Assembly (NCBI RefSeq): GCF_003053745.1
Contig: NZ_QAYE01000008.1
Location: forward strand, 186,001 to 250,000
Length of the DNA: 64,000 bases
Direction: 5' to 3'
From: Sphingomonas faeni
GTDB taxonomy: Bacteria > Pseudomonadota > Alphaproteobacteria > Sphingomonadales > Sphingomonadaceae
The notes below the pieces were generated by a model, which made no database searches, was not told where the DNA came from, and was given only the letters and a program-made list of their open reading frames with translations. A program made the translations under genes and the position numbers. This document shows positions 1-7,661 of this stretch, piece after piece (the stretch's first letter is position 1; the number at the start of each line of letters is the position of its first letter).

Positions 1-246
1 GTCGGCACTGAGATAGAGGGGCGGACGGGCAGCGCGACCGGCGTTGCCCCGGAACGGCTCGAGAATGTCGCGGGAGATCCCCTGCGCCAGCTCCTCGAGC
101 TCGTTGTATTGGTCGGCGGAATCAATGCCCAGCCGCGCTCGTTGGGTCAGCTCATCGAACCGCGGTGTAATGCGTTCGAGCTGATCGGCCAGTTTCGAGT
201 TCGGCTGGGCAGGCCGTGCACCGGATCGGGGACCATCGTGACGCAT
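1..246 (-). CDS. Partial hypothetical protein, island gene (N-terminal 82 residues)
   Basis: The frame is open from an ATG at 246 to the window edge, with no stop in 82 codons. An AAGGGAG ribosome binding site lies about 8 bases upstream of the ATG. The visible part is charged and helical, with LADQLERITPRF and a YNELEELAQ stretch, and has no signal peptide. I recognise no family. It is the most downstream visible member of the minus-strand left arm of the phage-like island, and its C-terminus lies outside the window. Confidence 0.6.
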   Translation of the reverse strand, partial: MRHDGPRSGARPAQPNSKLADQLERITPRFDELTQRARLGIDSADQYNELEELAQGISRDILEPFRGNAGRAARPPLYLSAD

Positions 247-387
247 GCCAGATCTCCCTTCACGTCTGACGCATGCTCAAGGGGGGGGCGAGCGGCGCCA
301 TGCGGATACAACTGTGGCGGGGTCAATTTGAGAGTTACGTGACCGTTTTGGCAGGTGCCCTTGTGGGAAGTTCCCCAAAGGTAACCC

Positions 388-1008
388 CTAGCAGCGCTTC
401 CAGCTGTTCAGGGCAGACACCAGGATCGAGCGCGCCCGTCGGTTGGACATCCGCCAGTCTCGCGCGGTTGTCGTCAGCGCCATGTCGTCGACGATGATCG
501 CGAGCAGCATCGCACCGTGCGGAGCGACTGCCTCACGCCAGCGAGCGTATGCGCGCTCCCGAATCACGGCAGCGATCGGTGCGTGTGAAGCGCTGTGCGG
601 ACCGCCGCCAGAGCTGCGCGGCTCCAAGTTCGCAGTGCGAACCGCAACCTCGGCCGTGATCGAATGGTACGCTTCCGCGATCTGATCTGCTGCGGCGAAC
701 TGGTGCGCGTCGATCGCGCCGGTTGCGACGAGGCGGGCGAGCGATCCCTCGCGCCGCGCTTGCGCAGCAGCGTGTTCGTGCGTCTCCGCCGTGCCGTTCT
801 TCTTGTGAGACCAGCGCTCGCGCAGCTGCATGCGCTCCTCGATGCCGTCCTCGAGCACGACGATCGCTGGCGCCTTGCCCTTCTTCAGCCGGTTGGCGCC
901 CTTAGGTTTGGGGCGCGGCTCACCAAGGACCAGGTGCGCGACGCGCTGCCCTTCCCGCTCGAGTGAATGAGCAAGCGCGAACGATGCGTCAGTAGGTTGG
1001 TGTGGCAT
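388..1008 (-). CDS. Hypothetical protein with C-terminal sigma-r4/DUF6456-like helix-turn-helix
   Basis: A 206-residue soluble protein. I chose the ATG at 1008 over one 48 bases upstream because GGGGAT sits just before it and it then overlaps the preceding gene by only 20 bases, suggesting translational coupling. The last 50 residues (MALTTTARDWRMSNRRAR, then a terminal helix) look like the sigma-70 region 4 or DUF6456 type of helix-turn-helix. The middle is rich in charged helices. It probably binds DNA and, with the winged-helix gene just upstream, forms a small regulatory pair of the island. The family assignment is from pattern only. Confidence 0.6.
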   Translation of the reverse strand: MPHQPTDASFALAHSLEREGQRVAHLVLGEPRPKPKGANRLKKGKAPAIVVLEDGIEERMQLRERWSHKKNGTAETHEHAAAQARREGSLARLVATGAIDAHQFAAADQIAEAYHSITAEVAVRTANLEPRSSGGGPHSASHAPIAAVIRERAYARWREAVAPHGAMLLAIIVDDMALTTTARDWRMSNRRARSILVSALNSWKRC

Positions 1009-1393
1009 GGAGATCCCCGGCGTCGACGTCAGGGACATGCTCGAGGATTGCCACAAGCGGGAGATGACCTTGTGGTAACGGCAGCACGCGATCGCCCCGC
1101 CTGAAATCGTCGTTCACGACGACGCCCATGCTGCGCATCCGGTCGAGCAGCTGGCGCTCGAGCAACCCGGGCACGGTGATCGCGCGCTGCGCGCCGGCCG
1201 CGCGCTCGATCATCTTCTCGAACGCCAACTTCTTCACCAACGCCTTCGCCCTGGTGTCGCTCACGCCGAGGGCAAGCGCAATCTCGCCCATTGCTGGACT
1301 ACGGCCGTGCTCCAGGATGTATTCGGAAATGTAGTCCAGCGCTTGCTGTTTGCGGCTAGTCTTGGCCGGTAGCACCTCTGAATATGCGCCCAT
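989..1393 (-). CDS. LexA/MarR-like winged-helix DNA-binding protein
   Basis: 134 residues. Residues 12-75 read as a LexA-type N-terminal winged helix: KQQALDYISEYILEHGRSP is the first helix, GEIALALGVS the helix-turn-helix, and the basic ALVKKLAFEKMIER stretch runs into a wing ending in AITVPG. There is no LexA serine protease domain, so it is a stand-alone DNA-binding module. The start has a GGGGG ribosome binding site five bases upstream. It is transcribed with the two following minus-strand genes. Role in the island (copy control, late regulation) is unknown. Confidence 0.65.
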   Translation of the reverse strand: MGAYSEVLPAKTSRKQQALDYISEYILEHGRSPAMGEIALALGVSDTRAKALVKKLAFEKMIERAAGAQRAITVPGLLERQLLDRMRSMGVVVNDDFRRGDRVLPLPQGHLPLVAILEHVPDVDAGDLHATPTY

Positions 1394-1469
1394 CTATCCC
1401 CCGCGTTCCCCTCGGAGAACATAGAGAGAATCAAAGAAAAGTACTAGCGGAGAGGTGCTGGTTTGCGGA

Positions 1470-1661
1470 CTACTTCGGCAATTCGGCGTCAACCCAGGCA
1501 AGGAAGTCGGCAGGCGGTGACGTTAAAGGCTGGACGGTGAATACGCCCCTAACGACATAAGAAACGCTCGTTGCTGAGACGGACATGATCTTCCGATCCG
1601 GACCGAGCCGCCCTCTGTACCACCCGCCGGCTTTCAATCGCGGTGGATTACATGCGGCCAT
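1470..1661 (-). CDS. Small hypothetical protein
   Basis: A 63-residue ORF whose start overlaps the last 28 bases of the metallopeptidase-like gene in another frame. This suggests translational coupling, although no good ribosome binding site is visible. It has a beta-rich middle (GGWYRGRLGPDRK, SYVVRGVFTV) and ends in FLAWVDAELPK. No cysteines, signal peptide or membrane segment beyond residue 5. If real it would be a small partner of the upstream protein. It could also be a chance ORF, so confidence is moderate. Confidence 0.45.
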   Translation of the reverse strand: MAACNPPRLKAGGWYRGRLGPDRKIMSVSATSVSYVVRGVFTVQPLTSPPADFLAWVDAELPK

Positions 1662-2788
1662 GCGTTGAGACCATCCGGTGGAGCGAGATTGTTGTACCGT
1701 TTCAGCGGGAGCAGAGCTGAATATAGCTTAGCCCAATTGTTTTGAAGAAGCAGAAGCAATTCTCGGTTACGGGTCTCGTGCTGCATCCGCAACGAGTGCC
1801 AATCGTCCGTGCCGCCAAAGACTTCCTGCCACGCAGCATGCGCTTGGCTCACGCCATCGAAGATAGCGAAGAAAAGTTCTTTGTGCGCTGACTCTGTGAA
1901 ATGAGTACCAATAATAGTCATAAGCTGACCAGTTACGCAGTGCATGCGGAAAGTAGCAGGAGGGTGCGACCTTTCGAGGATAACCTCGAATGGATCATCA
2001 TCTGATGAGTCTGCGAATATCTGACAGCAGGTATAGATTGCAAACGATACAGCCTTGATAAGATTTTGTATCTTTCCAAAGTATTGCCAACCTGGACGTG
2101 GCGCTTGCGCCATCGCATGCGGCATCGTGTAGATAAGCTCCATCACGCCCTGCATACCGCCGCAATCCGCATCGAACTCCAAGGTTTGAAGGTCGAGCCC
2201 ACTTAGGTTTGGAGTTGATGCGATCCTTAGCTCGTCGATAGGTTGGGCACCGAACCTCGCCTGAATCCAATCGACATGGCCATGGCGCACGTGAGTTGCT
2301 TCGTGTTCAAAAATGAACCGCTCTGCGAAAGTTGCCAAGAATTGCATGACGTCGATCTCAGGGCCGTCGTTCGGGAGTTGAGAACCCGAGAAGCCAAGCG
2401 GGCCCCTAACCGCTGCTTCCTTGCTCCATTTCACACTCGATCTTGCTTCAGGTGTTCCGACATCAGGGAAAGCGTGTTGCGTTGCCAGTAGCGCTTCGAA
2501 AATTGGCAGCAAGCGGAGTGGGACACCGGCGTTTATTCCGATGAGATCGACCCCGTCGACTTTGCCGGCAACCGCGTTGAAGGAGAGGTCTACGAGTATC
2601 CCAACTTCTAGCTGCATGGGACTGCCCGCGGCCTTTGCCTCTTGGCAGATTTTAGAACCTCGGTGCTTAAGGTCTCTAAGCGTCATTCCGATCGGACCGT
2701 CGGTAATGTCGGAAGGGCGAACACTGCCGCCAAACGAAGCCGCTAGCGCTTCGAACGCTGCTGCTCTTCTCGCACGGTTACCAGACAT
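1634..2788 (-). CDS. HExxH metallopeptidase-like protein (possible phage-exclusion protease)
   Basis: 384 residues with a clear zinc-peptidase core. FEHEATHVRHGHVDW carries HEATH (HExxH) near residue 165, and EFDADCGGMQ about 50 residues later supplies a likely third ligand, as in gluzincin or Lit/U49-type families. There is no signal peptide, so it should act in the cytoplasm. The C-terminal half has aromatic, mostly helical sequence and no recognised domain. The region is visibly more A/T-rich than the flanking chromosome. The gene lies downstream of the phage repressor on the same strand, a usual place for lysogenic cargo such as superinfection exclusion. The protease reading is from motif. 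The anti-phage role is inference, and an ImmA-like regulator is the alternative. Confidence 0.7.
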   Translation of the reverse strand: MSGNRARRAAAFEALAASFGGSVRPSDITDGPIGMTLRDLKHRGSKICQEAKAAGSPMQLEVGILVDLSFNAVAGKVDGVDLIGINAGVPLRLLPIFEALLATQHAFPDVGTPEARSSVKWSKEAAVRGPLGFSGSQLPNDGPEIDVMQFLATFAERFIFEHEATHVRHGHVDWIQARFGAQPIDELRIASTPNLSGLDLQTLEFDADCGGMQGVMELIYTMPHAMAQAPRPGWQYFGKIQNLIKAVSFAIYTCCQIFADSSDDDPFEVILERSHPPATFRMHCVTGQLMTIIGTHFTESAHKELFFAIFDGVSQAHAAWQEVFGGTDDWHSLRMQHETRNRELLLLLQNNWAKLYSALLPLKRYNNLAPPDGLNAWPHVIHRD

Positions 2789-2874
2789 GGCGCGAATTAT
2801 CCCTTCCTAGAATGACAGTTCAAGATGCTTGCGGCGGATACGCCCTCCGCCGCATGGATTGGACGCCGTACAAA

Positions 2875-3591
2875 TTAGGCGCGAGCTCGGGCTGCCATTG
2901 CGGCGAGTATCCCTTTCAACGCTCCCACTTCCGTGAAAGGAAGCGGTTCAGAGATAGTCACCGGTGCTGGGTCCAAACAATCAACCCTCCAATCTTGGAA
3001 CCGACTTGGCAGCCCTCGCCGATCGGATACAACGAAAAAACCTACACCTGCCACGGTGAGCATCCATCCAGCCCTGTCGGCAAAGCGGACCCTATAGGGG
3101 TGTAGATTGAAGTCGATAGCTCCGCGTCCCGGGGTGACGAAGTTGGTCCTTTGAACGACAATTGCCCAGTCGGGTGATGCACCGCCGTCGAAGAGGTGAT
3201 TACGAATTACCTGTTCATATGGCCCAAGCGATAGAGTTCCCTCGGTCCCACTGTGCACCTCCCTCCAAATCGTCAGCAAGGCAAATGATCGTAGTAAGTC
3301 AGGCCTTGGATTCGCTATCGCAAGAGCCGACGTGCTGGTTCGATCCACCCACCCATCCGTAACGCGACGCACGAATTCGATCGCGTACTTGTCAATTGGA
3401 GCAGTAAGATTCTCGTGTGTAGAACACAGCATAGTGCTGGAAAAAAACCCACTCTGACTCGTGCGCGGCACCTTCTCAAAACGTGAGCCCGTGACCACGT
3501 GCTTCGCTCCATCTCTTACGTCATGCGCGAAAGCTCGTGGAATTATATGGCTTCTTACCGTCTCACCATCGCCGCAAAGTATACAGCCCAT
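2875..3591 (-). CDS. HNH-like zinc protein with CxxC, SHIIP and CxxH motifs
   Basis: 238 residues. The N-terminus begins MGCILCGDGE (CxxC), followed by RSHIIPRAF and then MLCSTHEN (CxxH). This spacing is seen in a family of small HNH-type or degenerate HNH zinc-binding proteins. The catalytic status cannot be judged by eye. The remaining 170 residues are mixed alpha/beta with no recognised domain. CGGAG lies five bases before the ATG. It is encoded just upstream of the HExxH protein on the same strand, about 85 bases apart, in the same A/T-rich stretch, so the two may be one cargo unit. It could be a nuclease or a non-catalytic sensor. Confidence 0.65.
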   Translation of the reverse strand: MGCILCGDGETVRSHIIPRAFAHDVRDGAKHVVTGSRFEKVPRTSQSGFFSSTMLCSTHENLTAPIDKYAIEFVRRVTDGWVDRTSTSALAIANPRPDLLRSFALLTIWREVHSGTEGTLSLGPYEQVIRNHLFDGGASPDWAIVVQRTNFVTPGRGAIDFNLHPYRVRFADRAGWMLTVAGVGFFVVSDRRGLPSRFQDWRVDCLDPAPVTISEPLPFTEVGALKGILAAMAARARA

Positions 3592-3660
3592 ACGACTCCG
3601 TAGATATCAGTCAGTTATGCTAAAAAGAGATGTTCACGACTTAGGTCAAACCCTGAATAC

Positions 3661-3921
3661 TTAGTAGTCCTGCCCGGGTGGAACCGGCGCTTCGCGGTCG
3701 ACCCGATAGCCGTTCGCATCCAAGATTAGGACCGGCGGATCGGCAGTGAGATCGAAAACCGGCGGATCCTCCGTGGTTATCGTGAAAGTGATAATCGAAC
3801 CTGGAAAATAGCCAGACTCATAACCTTGCATCACGAGAGAAACCTCCGACCCGATCGGCGGCGCGAAATCTAAATTACCGTCCCAAATGATACTGCCACT
3901 GACATGGACTCGCGTTTTCAT
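3661..3921 (-). CDS. Small hypothetical protein (86 aa)
   Basis: The start at 3921 is preceded by AGGAG about five bases away and is preferred over a start 24 bases upstream. The 86-residue product is acidic and predicted beta-rich (MKTRVHVSGSIIWDGN, SLVMQGYESGYFPG, FTITTEDPP), ending in proline-rich EAPVPPGQDY. No signal peptide or membrane segment. It is likely co-transcribed with the 98-aa gene upstream. I recognise no family. A small cytoplasmic beta protein next to unknown cargo could be an immunity or structural protein, but nothing in the sequence decides this. Confidence 0.6.
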   Translation of the reverse strand: MKTRVHVSGSIIWDGNLDFAPPIGSEVSLVMQGYESGYFPGSIITFTITTEDPPVFDLTADPPVLILDANGYRVDREAPVPPGQDY

Positions 3922-4007
3922 AAATTCTCCTAAGTATCGAGACACCTTCAGCCGCGCCCGGCTCGATCTCTCGAGCGGTATTCGGAATTGGCCGCCAGAG
4001 CGGTCGA

Positions 4008-4304
4008 TCAGAAAATATCGATGTACGTGTTCGTAGGGTTAGGCCAATTGTCTTTTAGGACCTTCTCGACCCTTGCGACAATGCGACTGTCGGCTGCCGC
4101 CTCTACACCGGTCCATCCATTGCCAGCGCTAAATGTTTCCATTCGGAACGCTAACCCGCTGATATTTTGGTTGCCGACATCATCGGACAATTCGGCTATA
4201 CCCGTTGTTGAGACACGTATTTGTCGATTCCGGGTGTTGTCCTTGGAACCGAGAAGTTGAGCAACGTCGTTTGTCGTAAATGGCGTTTTCAGGTCAATCT
4301 GCAT
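4008..4304 (-). CDS. Small hypothetical protein (98 aa)
   Basis: 98 residues beginning MQIDLKTPFTTNDVAQLLGS with a good AGGAG ribosome binding site seven bases before the ATG. The N-terminal TTNDVAQLLGSKDNTRNRQI stretch could be a short helix-turn-helix-like segment. The rest (IRVSTTGIAELSDDVG, then SRIVARVEKVLKDNWP) is mixed alpha/beta. No signal peptide. It sits 86 bases upstream of the 86-aa gene on the same strand and within the A/T-richer part of the island. Function unknown. Confidence 0.6.
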   Translation of the reverse strand: MQIDLKTPFTTNDVAQLLGSKDNTRNRQIRVSTTGIAELSDDVGNQNISGLAFRMETFSAGNGWTGVEAAADSRIVARVEKVLKDNWPNPTNTYIDIF

Positions 4305-4367
4305 GTCATCGCTCCTTTCAATATCTACTAGACGCGGATAGTCTCTACGCTGCGGTCACGAAATTAG

Positions 4368-5117
4368 TCAGCGGATGCCGCCTCTTGCGATCCTCCCTCG
4401 GAAGCCGTTGATCATCCGGTTGCACTGCGCCAGGTTAAACTGTCGATCCGTGTCATCGAGACCTATATCGAATGACTTCAGGTAATAGTCTCGGGTGCGT
4501 GCATCGTCCGATCTACCGAACTCGGCGAAAAGCGCATCGGAGCGTGCTTTGCCGATGACCGCGCGACACGTCCCAGCGACCATCATCAAATCGCCCCGCG
4601 CTTGAATTACTGGTGTCTGCCAGCTTGCAAGACCGCCGTCTTCCAACATGCTATCCGCAAACTTTGTTGCAGCGACCTGGAGATCGAAACCAGCTGGCTT
4701 CTGGATCGAAGCGGAGAAGAGCGGATCGCTAGTCGCCTCGACACAAGTACGCCCATAGCCAAGCAAAATGGTACTAAGCTTCCGCAACTGCGCGGCGCTC
4801 TTTGCATTCGCCTCCTCGGTGTCTAGGTCCTGAGCGAACAGCTTGCCCTGCCGATCGGCAGAGGCAGCCGCGAGCTGCTCAAGCCGGCCTGACGGCACGC
4901 CCCATTTGGCCGTCTCAGCCTTAAACCCTGCCGCAACTTTCGCCGGTAGATCCGAATCGACAGCCATCCCAAGGCCGCGGCATAGAGGCGCCGTGACGAT
5001 CAAGCGAGAGACGCGATCGATCCGATCCTGTTGCTGCTGCGTCTGCGCATGCAGCGGTTGAGTGGATAAACAGATCGCGACCGTTGCCGAGCCGAACCAA
5101 GCTGCCGAAGGATGCAT
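4368..5117 (-). CDS. Secreted hypothetical protein with Sec signal peptide
   Basis: The ATG at 5117 is preceded by AAGGAAAG and gives a typical signal peptide (hydrophobic WFGSATVAICL, cleavage after PLHAQ). A longer frame from 5207 would bury this signal, so I prefer 249 residues. The mature protein is mostly helical, with cysteines in TAPLCRGLG, GRTCVEA and GTCRAVI that may form disulfides, and it ends in an arginine-rich tail. No domain is recognised. It is probably periplasmic and is followed after the membrane-protein gene in the same operon direction. A cell-surface role is possible but unsupported. Confidence 0.6.
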   Translation of the reverse strand: MHPSAAWFGSATVAICLSTQPLHAQTQQQQDRIDRVSRLIVTAPLCRGLGMAVDSDLPAKVAAGFKAETAKWGVPSGRLEQLAAASADRQGKLFAQDLDTEEANAKSAAQLRKLSTILLGYGRTCVEATSDPLFSASIQKPAGFDLQVAATKFADSMLEDGGLASWQTPVIQARGDLMMVAGTCRAVIGKARSDALFAEFGRSDDARTRDYYLKSFDIGLDDTDRQFNLAQCNRMINGFRGRIARGGIR

Positions 5118-5237
5118 TGCTTTCCTTTTCGGTGCGGTTGCGGCGGATAACCCCTCCGCCGCAGCCTTCTGAAACATGCGGAAATCGGCCATTTCTGAGG
5201 CTTCCACTTCGCAATGTACCCCGGCGATACCCCGACG

Positions 5238-5684
5238 CTACGAGACGACCAGGACGAACAAGAACACGGCACCGATCACCGCCACCAACACGCCAGCGAC
5301 CATGAATGTCGCGCGATTGAGATCGCGATCGCGCTCTGACAACTCGGCCGGTGTCAGCTCGCGTTGAACCGCTACCGTTTCGGACACTTCATCGACTGCA
5401 GACGCGGTATCGCCTTGTCCGGCTAGAGCTGGGTGTACCCTGGTGCCAATGGTATCGATGCCAACGCCCGCCGCGGTTAGGACAACGCCCGAGACTGCGA
5501 TCGCAAGCCCAGTCACGAAGACCATCATCTGACGCTGAAGCATCCCCAAGTTGTAGATCTGACTGACGGTGGTGCCGCCATAGAGACCGGCGGGAGTTTC
5601 AGTCGATACAGATGTCGTGATGAACACCGCGCCGAACGTGATGATCACGCCCACCACAACGAGTAAAATACCCAACCCCTTCAA
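5238..5684 (-). CDS. Small membrane protein with three predicted TM segments
   Basis: 148 residues from a TTG start (5684) with GGGGGCGGT just upstream. Hydrophobic segments are GILLVVVGVIITFGAVFI near residues 4-22, MMVFVTGLAIAVSGVVLTAA near 53-74, and ATFMVAGVLVAVIGAVFL near 125-146. A polar acidic loop (VDEVSETVAVQRELTP) lies between the last two. It is the first gene after the repressor in the left arm, separated by about 200 bases. The family is unknown. Small multi-span proteins in this position are often superinfection-exclusion or immunity factors, which is inference here. Confidence 0.6.
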   Translation of the reverse strand: MKGLGILLVVVGVIITFGAVFITTSVSTETPAGLYGGTTVSQIYNLGMLQRQMMVFVTGLAIAVSGVVLTAAGVGIDTIGTRVHPALAGQGDTASAVDEVSETVAVQRELTPAELSERDRDLNRATFMVAGVLVAVIGAVFLFVLVVS

Positions 5685-5880
5685 TACCGCCCCCTATCCG
5701 TTGTCATTTTCGACCAATCGCTCGCAAAGCGCCATCTTCTCAACCGGATTAACGTCGATCAGACCGATACCTCCCAAGCCGTAGCCGGCACGGGAGCCTG
5801 AATACCTATGATTGAACCGATTTTCCGAAGTACGCCGGGGTGCAGCGAAGGCTGTATCCCATGCGAGATCATGTGCGCTG

Positions 5881-6366
5881 TCATCGCTGGCGTTCGTGAT
5901 CAGGCGTGGCAAGAACTGGAGCGCGTTCTGTTGGCGCTGGAGCCGACGGGACCGTGCCGGGGAGCAAATCTCGCAGCTGCGACAGCGCGCTGGGTAGACG
6001 CTTCGCGAGAAGCAAAGCTTGCTCGTCCATCGTCTTGGCATTCTTCGACGTCTTCAGCAGCCCCAAGAACATTCGCGCCAGCGCGGCCTCGCTAGGCATC
6101 GCGACTGCCATCATGACATGCTGAATGACTGGCTCGGGCGTGGGGGGATGCGCGTTCACGTCCGGATCGTCGGTCTCACCGACGAGATATTCCACCGTAG
6201 TTTCAAGCGCTCGAGCGATTTGAACGAGATACGGCGACCACCTGTACGGCTTCCGGATCAAGCCACTCAGAGTTGATTGGCCCACGCCGGCGCGAACTGC
6301 CAACGCTGTTTGCGTCTTTATACCTATCGCCTTCCTGCGAAGTTCAATGCGGTCACCGATTGTCAT
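5881..6366 (-). CDS. XRE-family phage-type repressor
   Basis: 161 residues. Residues 1-62 form a canonical Cro/CI helix-turn-helix (GDRIELRRKAIGIKTQTALA, then GVGQSTLSGLIRKP, then VQIARALETTVEYLVGE). The C-terminal 95 residues are helical and proline-rich, without a LexA/S24 autoprotease motif, so induction would not be by RecA-type self-cleavage. It faces the Cro-like gene at 6450 across an 83-base region carrying paired operators. By analogy with lambda it should maintain the quiescent state and shut off the right-arm genes. Confidence 0.85.
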   Translation of the reverse strand: MTIGDRIELRRKAIGIKTQTALAVRAGVGQSTLSGLIRKPYRWSPYLVQIARALETTVEYLVGETDDPDVNAHPPTPEPVIQHVMMAVAMPSEAALARMFLGLLKTSKNAKTMDEQALLLAKRLPSALSQLRDLLPGTVPSAPAPTERAPVLATPDHERQR

Positions 6367-6376
6367 CTCGATGAGC

Positions 6377-6441
6377 CTAACGGCGCGCTGTTAGAAAAAC
6401 ACAGGCGCATGCTGTTGACATCATTAACGGCATACTGTTAG
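6377..6441. promoter_or_regulatory. Immunity-region operators and divergent promoters
   Basis: Two related imperfect 18-bp palindromes occur: CTAACGGCGCGCTGTTAG at 6377-6394 and TTAACGGCATACTGTTAG at 6424-6441. A weaker half-site GCTGTTGA lies between them at 6411-6418. A TTGACA -35 box is at 6415-6420, and 17 bases further TTAGTT (6438-6443) is a candidate -10 for the rightward gene, overlapped by the second palindrome. The arrangement matches a CI/Cro switch in which repressor bound at the right site blocks the cro promoter. Confidence 0.7.
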
Positions 6442-6449
6442 TTCGGCCA

Positions 6450-6695
6450 ATGGCGCTAGAACACGAATCAGACTCGGCCCTTGCAAGGGCGGTTCGCGTA
6501 GCTGGCTCACAGTCGGCGTTCGGCAGATTGGTCAAGAAGCGCCAGTCGACAGTGCGCGAGTGGCTCTTGGCAGATCGCCTGCCCGGCGAGTATGTTCTTG
6601 CCATCGAACTGGCGACCAAGATCCCGAAGGAAGAGCTTCGTCCCGATCTGTATGTGCCAGTCGCTGCCGCCCCGAGCATGGGCTCCGGCAGTTGA
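6450..6695 (+). CDS. Cro/YdaS-like helix-turn-helix regulator
   Basis: 81 residues. ALARAVRVAGSQSAFGRLVK followed by RQSTVREWLLADRLPGEYVL is the YdaS/Cro pattern of phage early regulators, including the characteristic aromatic/leucine spacing and the IELATKIPKEELRPDLYV tail. It is divergent from the XRE repressor. The ATG lies only about 7 bases past the proposed -10 and has no Shine-Dalgarno sequence, so the message may be leaderless. Expected role: antagonise the repressor and begin right-arm expression. Confidence 0.8.
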   Translation: MALEHESDSALARAVRVAGSQSAFGRLVKKRQSTVREWLLADRLPGEYVLAIELATKIPKEELRPDLYVPVAAAPSMGSGS

Positions 6696-6842
6696 GCAAG
6701 CGTCAATCAACAGTTTCTCTCGGCCGTCACCCTGACGGCGAGCGTCGACGGCAGCTATTGTCTCCCTGGCTGTCGTCGACGTCCACCTCATCCTCCATCT
6801 TTTGCCGAGCGAAACTTACAAGCGCACCGGGAATAGCAGTTG

Positions 6843-7361
6843 ATGTTTCCCGTCATGGCTGATGCCCAGCTCTCGGTCGACGATCGCCGTCTCGCTGAAG
6901 CCACGAAGCGAGCCGTCAAGGCCGCTGGCGGCGGCAAGGTCTGCGAGGCGGAAACCGGCCTCTCTGACACCCGGTTCTCTTGCTACTGCTCGAAGTTCGA
7001 TCGTGCGAGCATATCGATCAGCAACGCTATCCGGATCGATAGCATCGGCGCCAGTGAAGCGGGACATCCGCACATCCTGAACACGATGGCGAGCATTCTC
7101 GGTGCCGTCGTGATCATGCTCCCCGATCATGACGGCGCGGAGCCCTGCCTTCGGACTGGCGTCATGGCGCTCAGCGTCGAGGTTGGCGACGTCTCGCGCG
7201 CTGTCTCCGACGCTCTCGCTGGAACCGGCGAGGAGGGTAGCAAGGTCACGCCGCGCGAAGCTGATGCCGCTCTCGAGCACGTTCAACACCTCGAAAGAGC
7301 GACGGCGAAGCTTCGGTACCAGCTCGAGCGCATCGCAGCTCCGCCGGAAGCGCCGCCCTAA
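6843..7361 (+). CDS. Phage regulatory protein, CII/CP76-like
   Basis: 172 residues from the ATG at 6843 (a TTG immediately before, and an internal ATG at 6855, are alternatives). GGGA lies nine bases upstream. The pattern DDRRLAEATKRAVKAAGGG, then CEAETGLSDTRFSCYCS, then ASISISNAIRIDSIG, resembles the CII-type phage regulators (Phage_CP76 family), with a Cys-containing recognition segment. The C-terminal 40 residues are a charged helix likely for oligomerisation. It follows cro on the same strand by 147 bases. Recognition is by pattern only. Confidence 0.6.
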   Translation: MFPVMADAQLSVDDRRLAEATKRAVKAAGGGKVCEAETGLSDTRFSCYCSKFDRASISISNAIRIDSIGASEAGHPHILNTMASILGAVVIMLPDHDGAEPCLRTGVMALSVEVGDVSRAVSDALAGTGEEGSKVTPREADAALEHVQHLERATAKLRYQLERIAAPPEAPP

Positions 7362-7417
7362 GCCAATCGCAAGCGCCGGCTGACGCCTCAGCCACCTCGA
7401 CACTGCCGCCACCCCGC

Positions 7418-7451
7418 CCCGCCCGCTGATCATCGTGATCATCGGGGCGGG
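7418..7451. repeat. GC-rich hairpin between early island genes
   Basis: An inverted repeat with arms around 7418-7432 and 7436-7451, centred on TGATCATCGTGATCA, with flanking CCCGCCC and GGGCGGG. There is no T-run, so it is more likely an mRNA hairpin or operator than a complete intrinsic terminator. It sits in the 114-base gap before the four-gene overlapping run. Confidence 0.35.
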
Positions 7452-7475
7452 AAACTGCTGCCTGGACACTTTGCC

Positions 7476-7661
7476 ATGCCCGAACGACGCGAAGCCCTCA
7501 CGAACCTTTCCAGCTCCCTGCAGCAGGCCGTGCCCGCCCTGCAGGCGCTCACTCAGCCTGGCGACGAACATTTGCCGTTCGCCATGCGGCATCTGCTCGA
7601 CGCGATCGATCGGGTTGATGTCGAAGCGACCGGCGACCTCGATCGGAGGGCTCGGTCATGA
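7476..7661 (+). CDS. Small hypothetical protein (61 aa), first of an overlapping run
   Basis: 61 residues (MPERREALTNLSSSLQQAVP, then FAMRHLLDAIDRVDVEA), helical and without cysteines or a membrane segment. Its stop overlaps the start of the next gene by four bases (7658-7661), which is strong support that it is translated. Nothing in it identifies a function. Genes of this size and style fill the early regions of sphingomonad phage-like islands. Confidence 0.55.
   Translation: MPERREALTNLSSSLQQAVPALQALTQPGDEHLPFAMRHLLDAIDRVDVEATGDLDRRARS

Noticed and set aside
6816..7592. A 258-codon minus-strand frame in the island.
   Set aside because: Antisense to the CII-like gene and lacks a ribosome binding site; the plus-strand genes are better supported.
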